NCBI GenBank assembly: GCA_004555055.1
Contig: SFJN01000002.1
Location: 1-38,228 of the forward strand
Direction of reading: 5' to 3'
Source of the DNA: Bacteroidales bacterium
GTDB taxonomy: Bacteria > Bacteroidota > Bacteroidia > Bacteroidales > Bacteroidaceae
DNA: 38,228 bases
Shown: positions 8,595 to 19,000 of the stretch, piece after piece
Position numbering within the stretch: the first letter of the stretch is position 1
Layout of the letters: every line of letters starts with the position of its first letter
Program-made: the position numbers and the translations under genes
Notes under the pieces: generated by a model
Database searches by the model: none
What the model was told of the DNA's origin: nothing
The model's input: only the letters and a program-made list of their open reading frames with translations

Positions 8595-10694
8595 TTACCA
8601 GATGTCCTCGGCCTCTACGCCGTTGTAGACGGAGCGTGGGCAGAACTCGAAGTAGTCGGAGAAGAACTGCGAGGCGTTGTCCTCGAGACACGACTTGAAG
8701 CGCATGTAGTAGGTCTCGTTGGGCGAGAGCTGCTCGGTGGTGATAATGAGTCGCACGTGTCCGGAGTAGTCGCGGGCGGTGGTGGCGGCATCACCGTTGG
8801 AGATACAGAAGATCTTGGGACCCTTCATGTATCCCTGGTTGCGCATGTTCTTGTCCTTTTCCCGAATGGTGGCATCGTCGAGGTTGCCGTCGGAGAACCA
8901 TCCCACGTTGTCGCCTGTGGTGGACATACGCATGTCGAAGGGGAGTCCGACGGGGAGGAGGTTCTTGGGATCCTTTCCGAAGTAGATCTGACACATACCG
9001 CGGAGGCTGTTGAGCGAGCATCCCATTCGGATTTCATAGGTTCCCTCCTTCGGCACGGGCGGCAGACGGAGCACGAAGTCGTAGATACCGAGTACCATGA
9101 ACTCGTCGCCCTCGAGGTCGCACCATCCGTAAGCACCCTGCGATGCAGTGGTGAGATAGAGGAGTTTGGTGTCGTCGGAGCATCCGGAGATGTTGCTGAA
9201 GTAGTCGTTGCTGTCGAAGTACTGGTAGCTCTGGCTGCGGCAACCGTTGTTGAGGATTTCGGGGAGGATGGTGGTGATGTCGAAACGTATGCGTTCGCCT
9301 CCGAGGGCGTCGGCAGTGGCGCGGTCGAGGATGAAGAGGTCGTCGACGGGATAGTAGTATCCGTTCTTGGCGTTGTTCTCGTTGAGTTCCTCGGGGTTGG
9401 TGGTCGAGGGGTTGGTGGCGGCAATCTTCACACCGGGATGCTTGACGCCGGTCTGCTCGTAGCTGCCTTCGACGTCATAGGTGCATACGCGGTTGGCATA
9501 GAGGTCCTTGCTCTTTGCCTCGTGGGTGATCTTGACGAGTCCGCGCATGGAACCGGTGGTGTAGAAGTAGTCGGTGAGGTCGACGGTGAGTTCGGTCTGC
9601 TGTGGATTGAGGATGTCGCCCCACTTGTAGCCATACTCGCAGAAGTGGTTGACGAACTTGTTGTGTGCCATCTTTCCTTCGAGGAAGTGGTATGCTACGA
9701 AGCGGTTGACGGCGTTGCGTTCGTTGGTGATGTCGCCCTTGGCCTCGGTGCCGTAAGCAGCCTCGGCGATGGGGGTGATGGCATCGATGATAGCCTGGAG
9801 GTTGGAGCAGGTACCGCCCTCATCGAAGTTGTAGTTCTCAGGCATGGGGACGTTGTACTTTGCGTACACGTCGTCAGTCTCCACGAGTGCGGTGTATCCC
9901 AGGTAGCGGTGCTGTGCCACGGGGAATGTTGCCAGGTTGGGGAGCTTGATGGTCTGCTCGTGTTCGGCGTTCTCGTAGTCGAGGTCGATGAAGTCGGTCA
10001 GCTTAGCGTCCCATCCGGTAGCCTTCAGCAGGACTCCCATGACATGCATGTTGTCGGCCATCTTGATGAGGTCGGGCACCATTTCGTTCGAGGGAGCGAT
10101 GACGGTTGCCACCTCGTGGAGGTAACCGTTCGAAAGCTGAACGTCGAACTTCACGACGCGGCACTTGCCGTTGAGTTCGTAGTAGGTGGTACCGTCGTCG
10201 GCAGCCACTTCGTCGCAGGTGATGGTGCGGTCGTTGAGGTCGCTCTTCGTGAATGCGGCGTTGCCCTGGGGGAAGTCGGGGCTTTCGTATGCCGAGTCGT
10301 CACCGTTGTCGATGATGCAGGAGTATGCGATGAGTTCGGCCTGCTCGTCGTCGAGCTGTTCCACGGATGCCACGCCGAGTTCGGCGAGATAGGCATCGAT
10401 GGCTTCGTTGTTGGGTGCGAAGATGGTGTAGTTACCGCGTGCCGAGAGCACGGCGGAGAGCGACGACGCCCCTTCCTTGTGACCGAGGGGAACGCGGTCG
10501 AGTATGGCCTTGAACTTGGAGAAATTCGGTGTTTCGGCAAGATAGTCAGATATGGTCTGCTTCTCAGCGATGGCGTAGTCACCTTCGCTCAGGTCTTCTT
10601 TACAGCTCTGGAAGGTGAAGAGCACGCTGGAAGTCATGCCCGCAAAGCAAAGGAATGCGGCGAGCGACTTGATTTTGATACAAATACTTTTCAT
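8595..10694 (-). CDS. Fasciclin (FAS1)-domain surface lipoprotein, 699 aa
   Basis: Lipoprotein signal with lipobox FQSC (Cys 31) followed by Lys-Glu-Asp, a good Bacteroidetes surface-export signal. A FAS1 domain covers about residues 50-235, with the motifs NYTIFAPNNEAIDAYL and LSNGYLHEVATVIAPSNE followed by a helical segment. A second, weaker FAS1-like segment may follow (about 240-400, AVNRFVAYHFLEGKMAHNKF). The last 180 residues (about 515-690) form a Gly- and aromatic-rich beta module that could be a binding domain. The gene sits 12 bp after SusD of the first module, so it probably works with that SusCD pair as an accessory surface binding protein. Substrate is unknown, and adhesion is an alternative role. 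Confidence 0.85.
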   Translation of the reverse strand: MKSICIKIKSLAAFLCFAGMTSSVLFTFQSCKEDLSEGDYAIAEKQTISDYLAETPNFSKFKAILDRVPLGHKEGASSLSAVLSARGNYTIFAPNNEAIDAYLAELGVASVEQLDDEQAELIAYSCIIDNGDDSAYESPDFPQGNAAFTKSDLNDRTITCDEVAADDGTTYYELNGKCRVVKFDVQLSNGYLHEVATVIAPSNEMVPDLIKMADNMHVMGVLLKATGWDAKLTDFIDLDYENAEHEQTIKLPNLATFPVAQHRYLGYTALVETDDVYAKYNVPMPENYNFDEGGTCSNLQAIIDAITPIAEAAYGTEAKGDITNERNAVNRFVAYHFLEGKMAHNKFVNHFCEYGYKWGDILNPQQTELTVDLTDYFYTTGSMRGLVKITHEAKSKDLYANRVCTYDVEGSYEQTGVKHPGVKIAATNPSTTNPEELNENNAKNGYYYPVDDLFILDRATADALGGERIRFDITTILPEILNNGCRSQSYQYFDSNDYFSNISGCSDDTKLLYLTTASQGAYGWCDLEGDEFMVLGIYDFVLRLPPVPKEGTYEIRMGCSLNSLRGMCQIYFGKDPKNLLPVGLPFDMRMSTTGDNVGWFSDGNLDDATIREKDKNMRNQGYMKGPKIFCISNGDAATTARDYSGHVRLIITTEQLSPNETYYMRFKSCLEDNASQFFSDYFEFCPRSVYNGVEAEDIW

Positions 10695-10706
10695 TGCTGT
10701 GTGGAA

Positions 10707-12554
10707 TTATTCTTGCATGTATTTCGCCCAAACGGGGTTCTGGACGAGTTTTCCGTTACCGTCGCCGTATCCTACACCGTTGACTTTCATTTCGTCGGCA
10801 TAGATGGGGTTGTAGAGTGCCCAGAGGTTGCGGCAGCGGTTCTTGACGCTGTTCGAGGCTCCCATCATGTCGGAGAGGACGTCTTCGGTGGAGTTGCGCC
10901 ATTCGCACTCACGCACGAGGTCGAACCAGCGCTTGCCCTCGGCGAGGAATTCGCGCTGACGCTCGTAGTAGGTGAGGCGGAGGAGCGAGTCGGTGGAGTT
11001 TTCGCTGCGCTTCGATGCCCAACCCTTGGCGAGGCGTGCGCAGTAGCGTTCGCTGCCGGTGTCGATGGAGTCGGCCTTGGGGTTGTTGCGTGCGAAGATG
11101 TTGTTGATGAGGTGGAATCCCATGGCCCGGCTTGCGTCGCCGCCCTTCGAGAGGAGGCGTGCGATGGCCTCGCTCTTAATGAGCATGATGTCGGTGAGGC
11201 GGTATACGTGTCCGGACGACGAGCTGTTGGCCTGTGTGCGGAGGCTGCTGTAATCATTGCCTTCGCGCATGTCTTCGGCATCCATCACCTGCACCATTGT
11301 GGCCACATTCTTGATGATGGGGAAGGAGTTCTGTCCCACCTTCTCATGCAGGACGGAGGAGCAGTAGCGGAAGTCGGTGCGTCCGAATCCCTTGGCGAAT
11401 CCCATTTCGGGGTCGGCCTTGTCGAGGTTGCTGAAGAGGGGCACGGCAGCGGTCATGATGGTGGGGTTGACGGCGCCGGACGCATCCGTACCGTAGAACA
11501 TGTCACCGTAGAAGGTGTTGCAGGAGCGTACACCGTCGAACTGGAGTTCGAAGACGCTCTCGGCACTGTTGCCCTGCGAGAAGATCTGGTAATAGGGGGC
11601 GTCGATGGTGACGCCCATGGTGCTCACCGTATTGAGGATAAGCGGGAAGGGCTGCTTGCGGCGCGGGTCGTTCTCGAGCACGTTCTGGAGGTCGAGCTTG
11701 CGGTCGTACTCGCTCTTGAGGCGGTCGATGACGATGTCGCAGTGCTCGATGCACTTCTGGAGGCTCTGGGTCACCACCTGTTCGGCGTTCTCCGCAACGT
11801 AGGGTTCGCCGGCAGCGTTCTTCTTCTCATTAATATTATTATAGAGGCATGCGCGCCAGAGGTACATGTCGGCAAGGAGTGCTGACATGGAGTAGGTGTT
11901 GAAGCGTCCGGTGTTGGTGATGCCAGCACCGAAGTTCTTTGCGGCATATGCCTTGGCCTCCTCCACCTCTGCGATGCACTGGTCGAGGATCTGGTATCCG
12001 GGAGTGGCAGCGATGCGGCTGGCCTTGGCCTCGGTGTCGGTGCTGACGGATGCGGTGACGTAGGGCACGTCGCGGTATGCGCGCACGAGATAGAAGTAGT
12101 TGAGTGCGCGGAGGCTGAGCATCTCGGCCTTGACGGGGAGCCAGTCGCCCTCGGTGAACGAGGGGTCGATGTTCTCTTCGATCATCCGCTGACCGTTCTC
12201 AAGGACTTCGTTGCAGAAGTTGATGCCCTTGTAGAATCCGGACCAGTCGAACATGCCCTGTGTGGGCTGCAGCACGGCCTCCTGGAGTCGGAGGTACTCC
12301 GTCTTGTCCATCTTGTTGAGGGTGACGTTATCGGAACGGAATTCACCCCAGATGAGTATTTTGCCGAGCTGCTGTGTCAGCTGGTAATATGCGGCAGCAC
12401 GAACGTTGTCGACGTCGTTGGCCGTATTCCAGTAGTCTTCCTTCGTGATGGAGTCGGTGGGATAGATGGTCAGATAGTCTTCGCACGAAGCCAGACCTCC
12501 CAAGGCCACGACGGCAGCACCGAGAAGATATTTGTTGAATTTATTCTTTTTCAT
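10707..12554 (-). CDS. SusD/RagB-family outer-membrane lipoprotein (first pair)
   Basis: Ligand-capturing lid of the SusC channel encoded directly upstream. The lipoprotein signal has lipobox LASC (Cys 24) followed by Glu-Asp-Tyr. SusD hallmarks are seen at both ends: LTIYPTDSITKEDYWNTAND after the signal, MLSLRALNYFYLVRAYRDVPYV in the tetratricopeptide-like helical core near residues 145-165, and REFLAEGKRWFDLVRE near the C-terminus. The length of 615 residues is normal for the family. It starts 15 bp after the SusC stop and ends 12 bp before the 699-residue FAS1 gene, so the three are almost certainly cotranscribed. The ligand cannot be predicted. Confidence 0.96.
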   Translation of the reverse strand: MKKNKFNKYLLGAAVVALGGLASCEDYLTIYPTDSITKEDYWNTANDVDNVRAAAYYQLTQQLGKILIWGEFRSDNVTLNKMDKTEYLRLQEAVLQPTQGMFDWSGFYKGINFCNEVLENGQRMIEENIDPSFTEGDWLPVKAEMLSLRALNYFYLVRAYRDVPYVTASVSTDTEAKASRIAATPGYQILDQCIAEVEEAKAYAAKNFGAGITNTGRFNTYSMSALLADMYLWRACLYNNINEKKNAAGEPYVAENAEQVVTQSLQKCIEHCDIVIDRLKSEYDRKLDLQNVLENDPRRKQPFPLILNTVSTMGVTIDAPYYQIFSQGNSAESVFELQFDGVRSCNTFYGDMFYGTDASGAVNPTIMTAAVPLFSNLDKADPEMGFAKGFGRTDFRYCSSVLHEKVGQNSFPIIKNVATMVQVMDAEDMREGNDYSSLRTQANSSSSGHVYRLTDIMLIKSEAIARLLSKGGDASRAMGFHLINNIFARNNPKADSIDTGSERYCARLAKGWASKRSENSTDSLLRLTYYERQREFLAEGKRWFDLVRECEWRNSTEDVLSDMMGASNSVKNRCRNLWALYNPIYADEMKVNGVGYGDGNGKLVQNPVWAKYMQE

Positions 12555-12569
12555 GGTTGAATGGCAAAT

Positions 12570-15500
12570 TTAGAATCCGAAGTTCAGGCTGAAAGTGAAG
12601 CTCTTGGAACGTGGCGTGGTGGAGTTGTCGACGCAGGGTCCGTAACCGCTCTGGCTGTGTTCGGGGTCAACGCCGGAGTATTTGCTGAAGCAGAAGATGT
12701 TGTTTCCGGATGCGCTGATGCGGAGTGTGGAGAGGCGGATCTTCTTGAGCTTCTTGGGGTCGACGGAGTATCCGAGCTGGAAGTACTGGAAGCGGAGGAA
12801 GTCGCCGGGCTCTACGTAGCGGTCGCTGATGAGTGCGTTGTACGATTCGCCGGCTTCGGCGTTCTTGGCGCGGGGAATGTCGGTGACGTCACCGTTCTTG
12901 CGCCAGCGCCATGCCACGGATGCCATCTGGTTGACATTCGTACGCATGTCCTCGGCATACATCTTCGCCATGTTGAGGATCTTGTTGCCGATGCGGAAGT
13001 TGAAGTTGGTCTTCAGGGTCCAGCGTCCGTAGGTGAGGTCGATACCGAAACCGCCGTTCACCTTGGGGTTGGAGGTTCCGAGGTAGCAGATGTCGAGTTC
13101 GTTGATCTGACCGTCGTGGTTGATGTCTTCGTAGCATACGTCACCGCCGTCGAAGGCGTAGTTCGTACCGCCGTAGTTGAACATCATGCGTACGGGGTTT
13201 CCGGCCTTGTCGTAGATGACGTTGCCCTGTGCATCGCGTGCGATGGGGGCTGCGTTCTCGATGGTGAGACCGGGCTTGCGGTTGGGATTCTGAAGTGCGG
13301 CGGCAGCGGTATTGGTGTTACCCTGCGCGTCGGTGTACTTGTTCTTGTCTTCGTTCGAGAAGTAGCCGTTGTGGTCGTAGTCGTAGGCGTACACACCCTT
13401 GTAGCGGAAACCGTAGATGGCTCCGAGGCTGTGGCCCACTTCGACGCGGCTCATGACGCTCTCGTTCTTGTTGTTGAAGTCGGGGTTCATCGATTCAAGC
13501 ACGTTGGCGTCCATTTCGGTGAGGGTGTTGATGTTCTGTGCGATGTTGGCACGGAGCACCACGCTGAACTTGCCGTACTTGAGGATAGGCTTGGTGTTGA
13601 CGTAGAGTTCCCATCCTTCGTTCTCCATCTTTCCGACGTTGCTGTTGCTGAGGGTGGCGAATCCGGTGCTTGAAGGGATGCGTACACCGCCCATGAGGAG
13701 GTCGCTGGTATACTTGTGGTATACGTTGAGGTCGAACTGGATAAGGTCGTTGAAGAGTCCGAGGTTGGCACCGATGTTCCACGAGCGGGTCTTCTCCCAC
13801 TTGATTTCGGTGAGTCGGAGGTTTTCGGGGGCAATACCTGCCACGCCGTCGTAGTAGCCGTAGCTGCCGTACTTGTTGTAGATGACACCTTCGCCGAACC
13901 ATGCGTTACCGTTGATACCCCATCCCGGACGGACGGCGAGCATGCTGACAACGGTGCGGAGAGGTTCGAAGAACTTTTCGTCGGAGATGTTCCAACGTCC
14001 GGAGACACCGGGGAATACGCCCCACTTGTTTCCGGCTCCGAACTTCGTCATACCGTCGGCGCGCACGGTGGCGTCGATGCTATACTTCGAGCCGAAGCTG
14101 TAGTGGAACGAACCTGTGGCGCTGGCGGAGTGTCCCTTCCAGGTTCCGGTACCGGTGGAGGTGAGGTATCCGGGCACGGTGGGGTCGGTGATGCCTCCGT
14201 TGATACCGGTGCTGCGCAGGCTCTGGGTGGTACCGTTTGAGCTGCTTACCTCGAAGCGTCCGAGCACCTGGAGCGAGTGGTTCTCGTTCTCGAAGTGGGG
14301 CACGTAGACGAGGCTATGGCGTGTGGTGAAGGCGAAGGTCTTGTTCTGGTAGTCGGCGGTGACATCGACACCCTTGTCCCATGTGGTGGAGACGAGCTGG
14401 TGGGGGTAGTACGAGTTGTCGCCCTGTGTGAAGGCGTTCATGTAAACCTCACCGGTGTAGTTGAGCTGGTGCTCGTCGTCTTCCTTGCCGAGGAGCTTGT
14501 ACTCGAGGGAGAACTGGGGTGTGATGGTGTAGGTGGATGTGCGGTAGTATGCGAGGTTGGCGATGGCGACGGGGTTGCCGTTACCGATCATGTCGCGCAG
14601 ATAGTAGGACGAGAGGTTGGAGTTGTTGGCCACCAGTCCGGCACCGGATGCTGCGGGGGGCATGATATAGTATTCGCCGGTGTTGTAGTATTGGCCGGAG
14701 GTCTGGTCGTACTCCCAGCGGTATACGCTCATGTTAGGCATGGCCTTGTAGGCGTAGCTGAGGAGGTAGTTGTCGTAGTTCTTGTTGTTCTTGGTATAGA
14801 CGAGCGAGAAGTTCGAGCTGAACTTGATGCGGTCGCTGACGTAGTAGTCGAGGGCGAGACGTGTGGAGAAGCGGTCGAGACTCTGCTTGATGATGGTACC
14901 GGTCTCGTGGTCGTAGTTGCCGCTGATGCGGAACGATGCCTTCTCACCACCTCCGGAGAGGTTGATACCGTAGTTGTGGGTCTGTCCGAACTGTGTGACT
15001 TCGTCAATCCAGTCGGTATTCTTGTTGTAGTTGGCGTAGTATGCGGGGTGGTCCTGGAGGTACATGAGCTCCACGATTCCGGATGCCACGTCGCTCTGGT
15101 TGGGGTTGAAGTATGCTTCCTTGAGCATCATGGAGTATCCGTCACCGTCGAGCATCTTCATGCCTTCGGGCTGCCATGCTCCGCTGAAGCGGTATGAGAA
15201 GTTGACCTTCGTGGGTCCGCGCTTACCGCGGCGTGTGGTGATTTCGATGACACCGTTCGAACCGCGGGCACCCCAGATGGCGGTGGCGGCGGCATCCTTG
15301 AGTACGCGGATGTTCTGGATGTCTTCGGGGTTCACCTGGAGGAGTGTGGCGAACTGTTCCTCGTTCTCCATGTTGTTGAGGTCGAGGTCGTCGGTGGAGT
15401 AGTCTTCGAGGATGTATCCGTCGACGACGATGAGGGGTTCGCAGTCACCGTTGATGGAGCTTACACCACGGAGGCGCATGGAGGTTCCGGAACCGAGGTT

Positions 15501-16001
15501 ACCGGAGTTGGCGACGATGTCGAGACCTGCAATCTGTCCCTGGAGGGCGTCGCCGGCAGTCTCGAAGGAGAGACCCTCGAGGTTGTCCATGTTGAGCGAC
15601 TGTGTGGCGGTGGAGATTTCGCGTTCGGGAATGGCGAGTCCGTTGTTCTTCACCTTACGTGTGGTGACAATCTTGGCCTCTGAGAGTGCGGTCTTGTCGA
15701 TCATCTCGACCTTGAAGGAGCTCTGTGCGCCGATGGGGTTGATGACCTTGGTGGAGTATCCGATGTAGGATATCTGGAGTTTGTTGGCGGGGTTCTTGAT
15801 GGTCAGCGAGAAGTTACCGCTCATATCGGTCTGCGTGGCGCTGACGATACGGTTCGACTTGTCGATTTCGACCACGTTTGCCATAATCACGGGTCCGTCG
15901 TTCTTGCTCCATACGTGTCCCGAGATTCGCTTCTGCTGTGCGAAGGCGACGCTGGCACAGATGAAAAGCGCGAGTGTGAGGATATATTTTATATTCTTCA
16001 T
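12570..16001 (-). CDS. SusC/RagA-family TonB-dependent outer-membrane transporter (first pair)
   Basis: TonB-dependent importer of the outer membrane that pairs with the following SusD. A signal peptide ends at AFAQ (about residue 22), followed by a carboxypeptidase-regulatory-like domain (about 26-105, RISGHVWSKNDGPVIMANV). The plug domain (about 120-255) carries the SusC signatures PLIVVDGYILED, VLKDAAATAIWGARGSNGV and IEITTRRGKRG. A long barrel ends in SFTFSLNFGF with the terminal aromatic residue typical of outer-membrane proteins. At 1143 residues it is slightly long for the family. Its plug motif is close to canonical, unlike the second SusC of this operon. It is 9 bp downstream of the large FAS1 gene, and no FecR/sigma pair or hybrid two-component sensor lies beside it. 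Confidence 0.97.
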   Translation of the reverse strand: MKNIKYILTLALFICASVAFAQQKRISGHVWSKNDGPVIMANVVEIDKSNRIVSATQTDMSGNFSLTIKNPANKLQISYIGYSTKVINPIGAQSSFKVEMIDKTALSEAKIVTTRKVKNNGLAIPEREISTATQSLNMDNLEGLSFETAGDALQGQIAGLDIVANSGNLGSGTSMRLRGVSSINGDCEPLIVVDGYILEDYSTDDLDLNNMENEEQFATLLQVNPEDIQNIRVLKDAAATAIWGARGSNGVIEITTRRGKRGPTKVNFSYRFSGAWQPEGMKMLDGDGYSMMLKEAYFNPNQSDVASGIVELMYLQDHPAYYANYNKNTDWIDEVTQFGQTHNYGINLSGGGEKASFRISGNYDHETGTIIKQSLDRFSTRLALDYYVSDRIKFSSNFSLVYTKNNKNYDNYLLSYAYKAMPNMSVYRWEYDQTSGQYYNTGEYYIMPPAASGAGLVANNSNLSSYYLRDMIGNGNPVAIANLAYYRTSTYTITPQFSLEYKLLGKEDDEHQLNYTGEVYMNAFTQGDNSYYPHQLVSTTWDKGVDVTADYQNKTFAFTTRHSLVYVPHFENENHSLQVLGRFEVSSSNGTTQSLRSTGINGGITDPTVPGYLTSTGTGTWKGHSASATGSFHYSFGSKYSIDATVRADGMTKFGAGNKWGVFPGVSGRWNISDEKFFEPLRTVVSMLAVRPGWGINGNAWFGEGVIYNKYGSYGYYDGVAGIAPENLRLTEIKWEKTRSWNIGANLGLFNDLIQFDLNVYHKYTSDLLMGGVRIPSSTGFATLSNSNVGKMENEGWELYVNTKPILKYGKFSVVLRANIAQNINTLTEMDANVLESMNPDFNNKNESVMSRVEVGHSLGAIYGFRYKGVYAYDYDHNGYFSNEDKNKYTDAQGNTNTAAAALQNPNRKPGLTIENAAPIARDAQGNVIYDKAGNPVRMMFNYGGTNYAFDGGDVCYEDINHDGQINELDICYLGTSNPKVNGGFGIDLTYGRWTLKTNFNFRIGNKILNMAKMYAEDMRTNVNQMASVAWRWRKNGDVTDIPRAKNAEAGESYNALISDRYVEPGDFLRFQYFQLGYSVDPKKLKKIRLSTLRISASGNNIFCFSKYSGVDPEHSQSGYGPCVDNSTTPRSKSFTFSLNFGF

Positions 16002-16010
16002 GGCATGCTG

Positions 16011-19000
16011 TTATTTCTGTGTTCCGTACTTGGCAAGGAAAGCCTTCGCCTTTTTGGCAGATTTCCATGCGTTGTCCCAGCGTCCGTCGGTGAGCTTCTC
16101 GAAGTGGAGGGCCTGGTCGAGCTGGTGTACGACAACGTACGAGCTGCTCTCGATGAGTCGGGGGTTGGTGGTGGTGTTGTAGTGTGCGTCGCGTGCGATG
16201 AGGTTGGTGTTCTCGCCGTTGGCGCTGACGCTCACCGTGCGGCCTTCGGCATCGGTGAGGGCAATCTTTCCTTCGCTCTGTGCGACGTGGAGGTTGAGGT
16301 AGTTGCCGTTGCTGATGCAGGCGGTCATGTATTCGCCGCTGCTGGCGACGTTGTCGGCGAACACCGATTCATCCTGGAAGTGGTACTTGAGGAAGTTGAC
16401 GAGGGTGTTGATCATGGCCTGTGCCTGGAGCTTGACGACTTCGTCCTTGGCGAGGTCGGCTTCGTAAAGCTTGTATTCCACGGTGCTCTTCCACTCTGCG
16501 AGCTGGCGCTCGTACTCCTTCACCTGGTCTTCGTAGTCGTCGGCTTCGACGTCGGTGGGACGCTGGGGCTCGCCGGCGGGCTTTTCAGGACGTATGAGGT
16601 TGGCGTCGAGGAATTCCTCGATGGTGTCCCATGTGGGCAGACCGTTCTGGATTTCCTTCTCTACGGCGTCGTCGGTGGGGACGTAGACGGTGTAGCGGTA
16701 GTTGTTGAAGCTGCGGACGAGCTTGTCGCCGCTGGGGACGTTGAACTTGGCACCGCCCTTTTCGCCCTGGTAGAAGAGGTAGTAGAGGAGTGCTGCCTGC
16801 TGCCACTTGGTCTCGGCGTCCTTGCTCTCGGAGTTGGCATAGGGGTCGCGCAGGCCGGCGTCCTTGAGGATGTCGTCGTTCACGCCTTCGCAGAGTTCCA
16901 TAAACTTGGAGGTGGAGGGCATGGACTTCACAACCTTGTAGACGGTGTTGGTGGTGGGCTGCATGGGACGGTCGATGAAGTAGGTCATACCGTTACCGTA
17001 TCCGTTGGTCTCCTGGCTCTGGTCGTAGACATCGTTTTCTTCCTTAACGGTGCAGTTGTAGGCCGATGCAAGTCCCTGGCGGCTGAGCTGTTCCTGGAAT
17101 CCGCCACGCACCTTCATGCCTGCACCCTTGCCTGTACCCTTGTCCTGGATGATGACGGGTGCACCGGTGCGGGAGAGGAAGTACTTGCGGCCGCTGCGGA
17201 TATCCTCGTTGCCTTCGTGCACGACGATGTGCTGGTTCACCATTTCGATGAGGAGCTTCTTCTTCACTTCACCGTAGGTCGAGGAGAGGAGGTCGTTGTA
17301 GAGGGAGCGGTAGTCGTTTCCGCGTGCCTTGTCGGCGGGATCGTAGCCCTTCTCCATATTATAAGTATATGCCACGGCGTCGATGGGGAGTCGCTTTCCG
17401 GTGGAGGCAACGTTACCGGTCTTGTAGGCGTAGCGCCAGTACATGTAGTTGCGGGAGTTGCCGGCAGCGAGGCTGGCGGGGTCAACATATCCGCAGGTGG
17501 AGAGTCCGTCGTCGGTGGGGACGAAGAGGCTGAAGCGGCTCTGCATGGCCTTCAGATAGGTGGAGAAGTAGGTCTGCAGAGGGGCGTTGGCATACTGCGA
17601 ACCCTGGATGTAGCTTTCGTCGGCACGTACCACGGCGCGCATCACCTGGGCGTTGTTGCTGTAGAGGACGGGGGCGATGACGGAGGAGTAGTCGGCAGGG
17701 GCCACCACCTTGTTCATCACGTATACCACACCGTTGTTCGCCAGCATCACCTTGTCGAAGATGGCCTTGTAGGCGTCGAGGTTGCCATAGCCGTCGCTGA
17801 TGGGGAACATCTGGTCGCGGGCGTCGTTCATGATGGAGAGGTACTTCGAGGGAACGGTCTCGTTGAAGGAGTTCTTCATCAGGTTGTTCACCAGCGCCTG
17901 GATGATGTCGAGGGGTATCTGGTCGATGTTATAGAGGAGGTTGGCCTCGTTGTTTTCCTTGGTGGCATAGCGCTCCATGAGGACCTTACCACCACCGTGG
18001 ATGAAATAGTCGGCGAGGACCTTGTCGCTGGGTACGAACATGGCGCCCATGTTCTTCTCGGCGGATTCCGACTCGGTGCTCATGAACTGGTTCCACGAGG
18101 GGTCGAAGCTCAGGTAGGGGTATCCGGACTTGACGTTCGACTTGTTGGGGTCGGTGAGGAGCTGTCCGCTGTGGGTGCGTACGGCGAAGTAGCGCTTCAC
18201 GAAGACGCTGTCGGTGCCGTCGTCATAGAGCGACTTGTAGTTGTAGGTGAGGTCGTCGTCGTAATAGGGTGCGCTGAAGCGGTCGAGGATGTGGCTGAAA
18301 ATGTTGGTCAGACCGTTGGTACGGATCACCTCGGCCATGTTCGAGGGTGCCACAAGCACCTTGTCAATCTCGTGGATGTAACCGTTCATGCAGACGATGT
18401 CCTGACCTTCGGGGAGGATGCGGGCATCGTAGACGTAGCTGCGGTTTTCCGGATTGTCGTTGGTCCACTTGCGGTCGTCCTCAAGGTTGAGGATGAAGCT
18501 GACGTCGTCGTGGGTGATGTTCTTCTCGAGCATCTGTCCTTCGAGGAAGTGGACAATCATGGGCGTGGTGTTGTTGACGGCCATGCGGATGCCCATCTTC
18601 GGCGTACCTGTGGCAGCCTGGCCTTCGGCACCCTCGGTGTCACCGGTTCCCTGGTGGAAGCGGTGCCAGAAGTCGGGATAGTCCGAGTTTTCGGACTGGA
18701 TGAGGGGCAGGTCGTAGGTGTGCCAGAAGGTGACGCTGTCGGTGATGCTGGCGGCAGAGGTCTGGCGCAGGCAGAGGTTCTTCTCGCCACTGGGGCAGTT
18801 GGCCATCATCTCCAGCACGTAGGCATTGTTGAGCATGGCGTTGTTCAGCAGGTGCTTCTTCTGTGCCAGGCTGAGTTTGTCGTACGAGTCCACACGGGTG
18901 CCGTCGGCTGCTGTCCATGTGGTTTCAGCGAAGAACTTCTCGTAGGCTGCATCGTTGGCTGCGAAGATGGTCTTGCTACCGGTCTTCGCCAACACATCGG

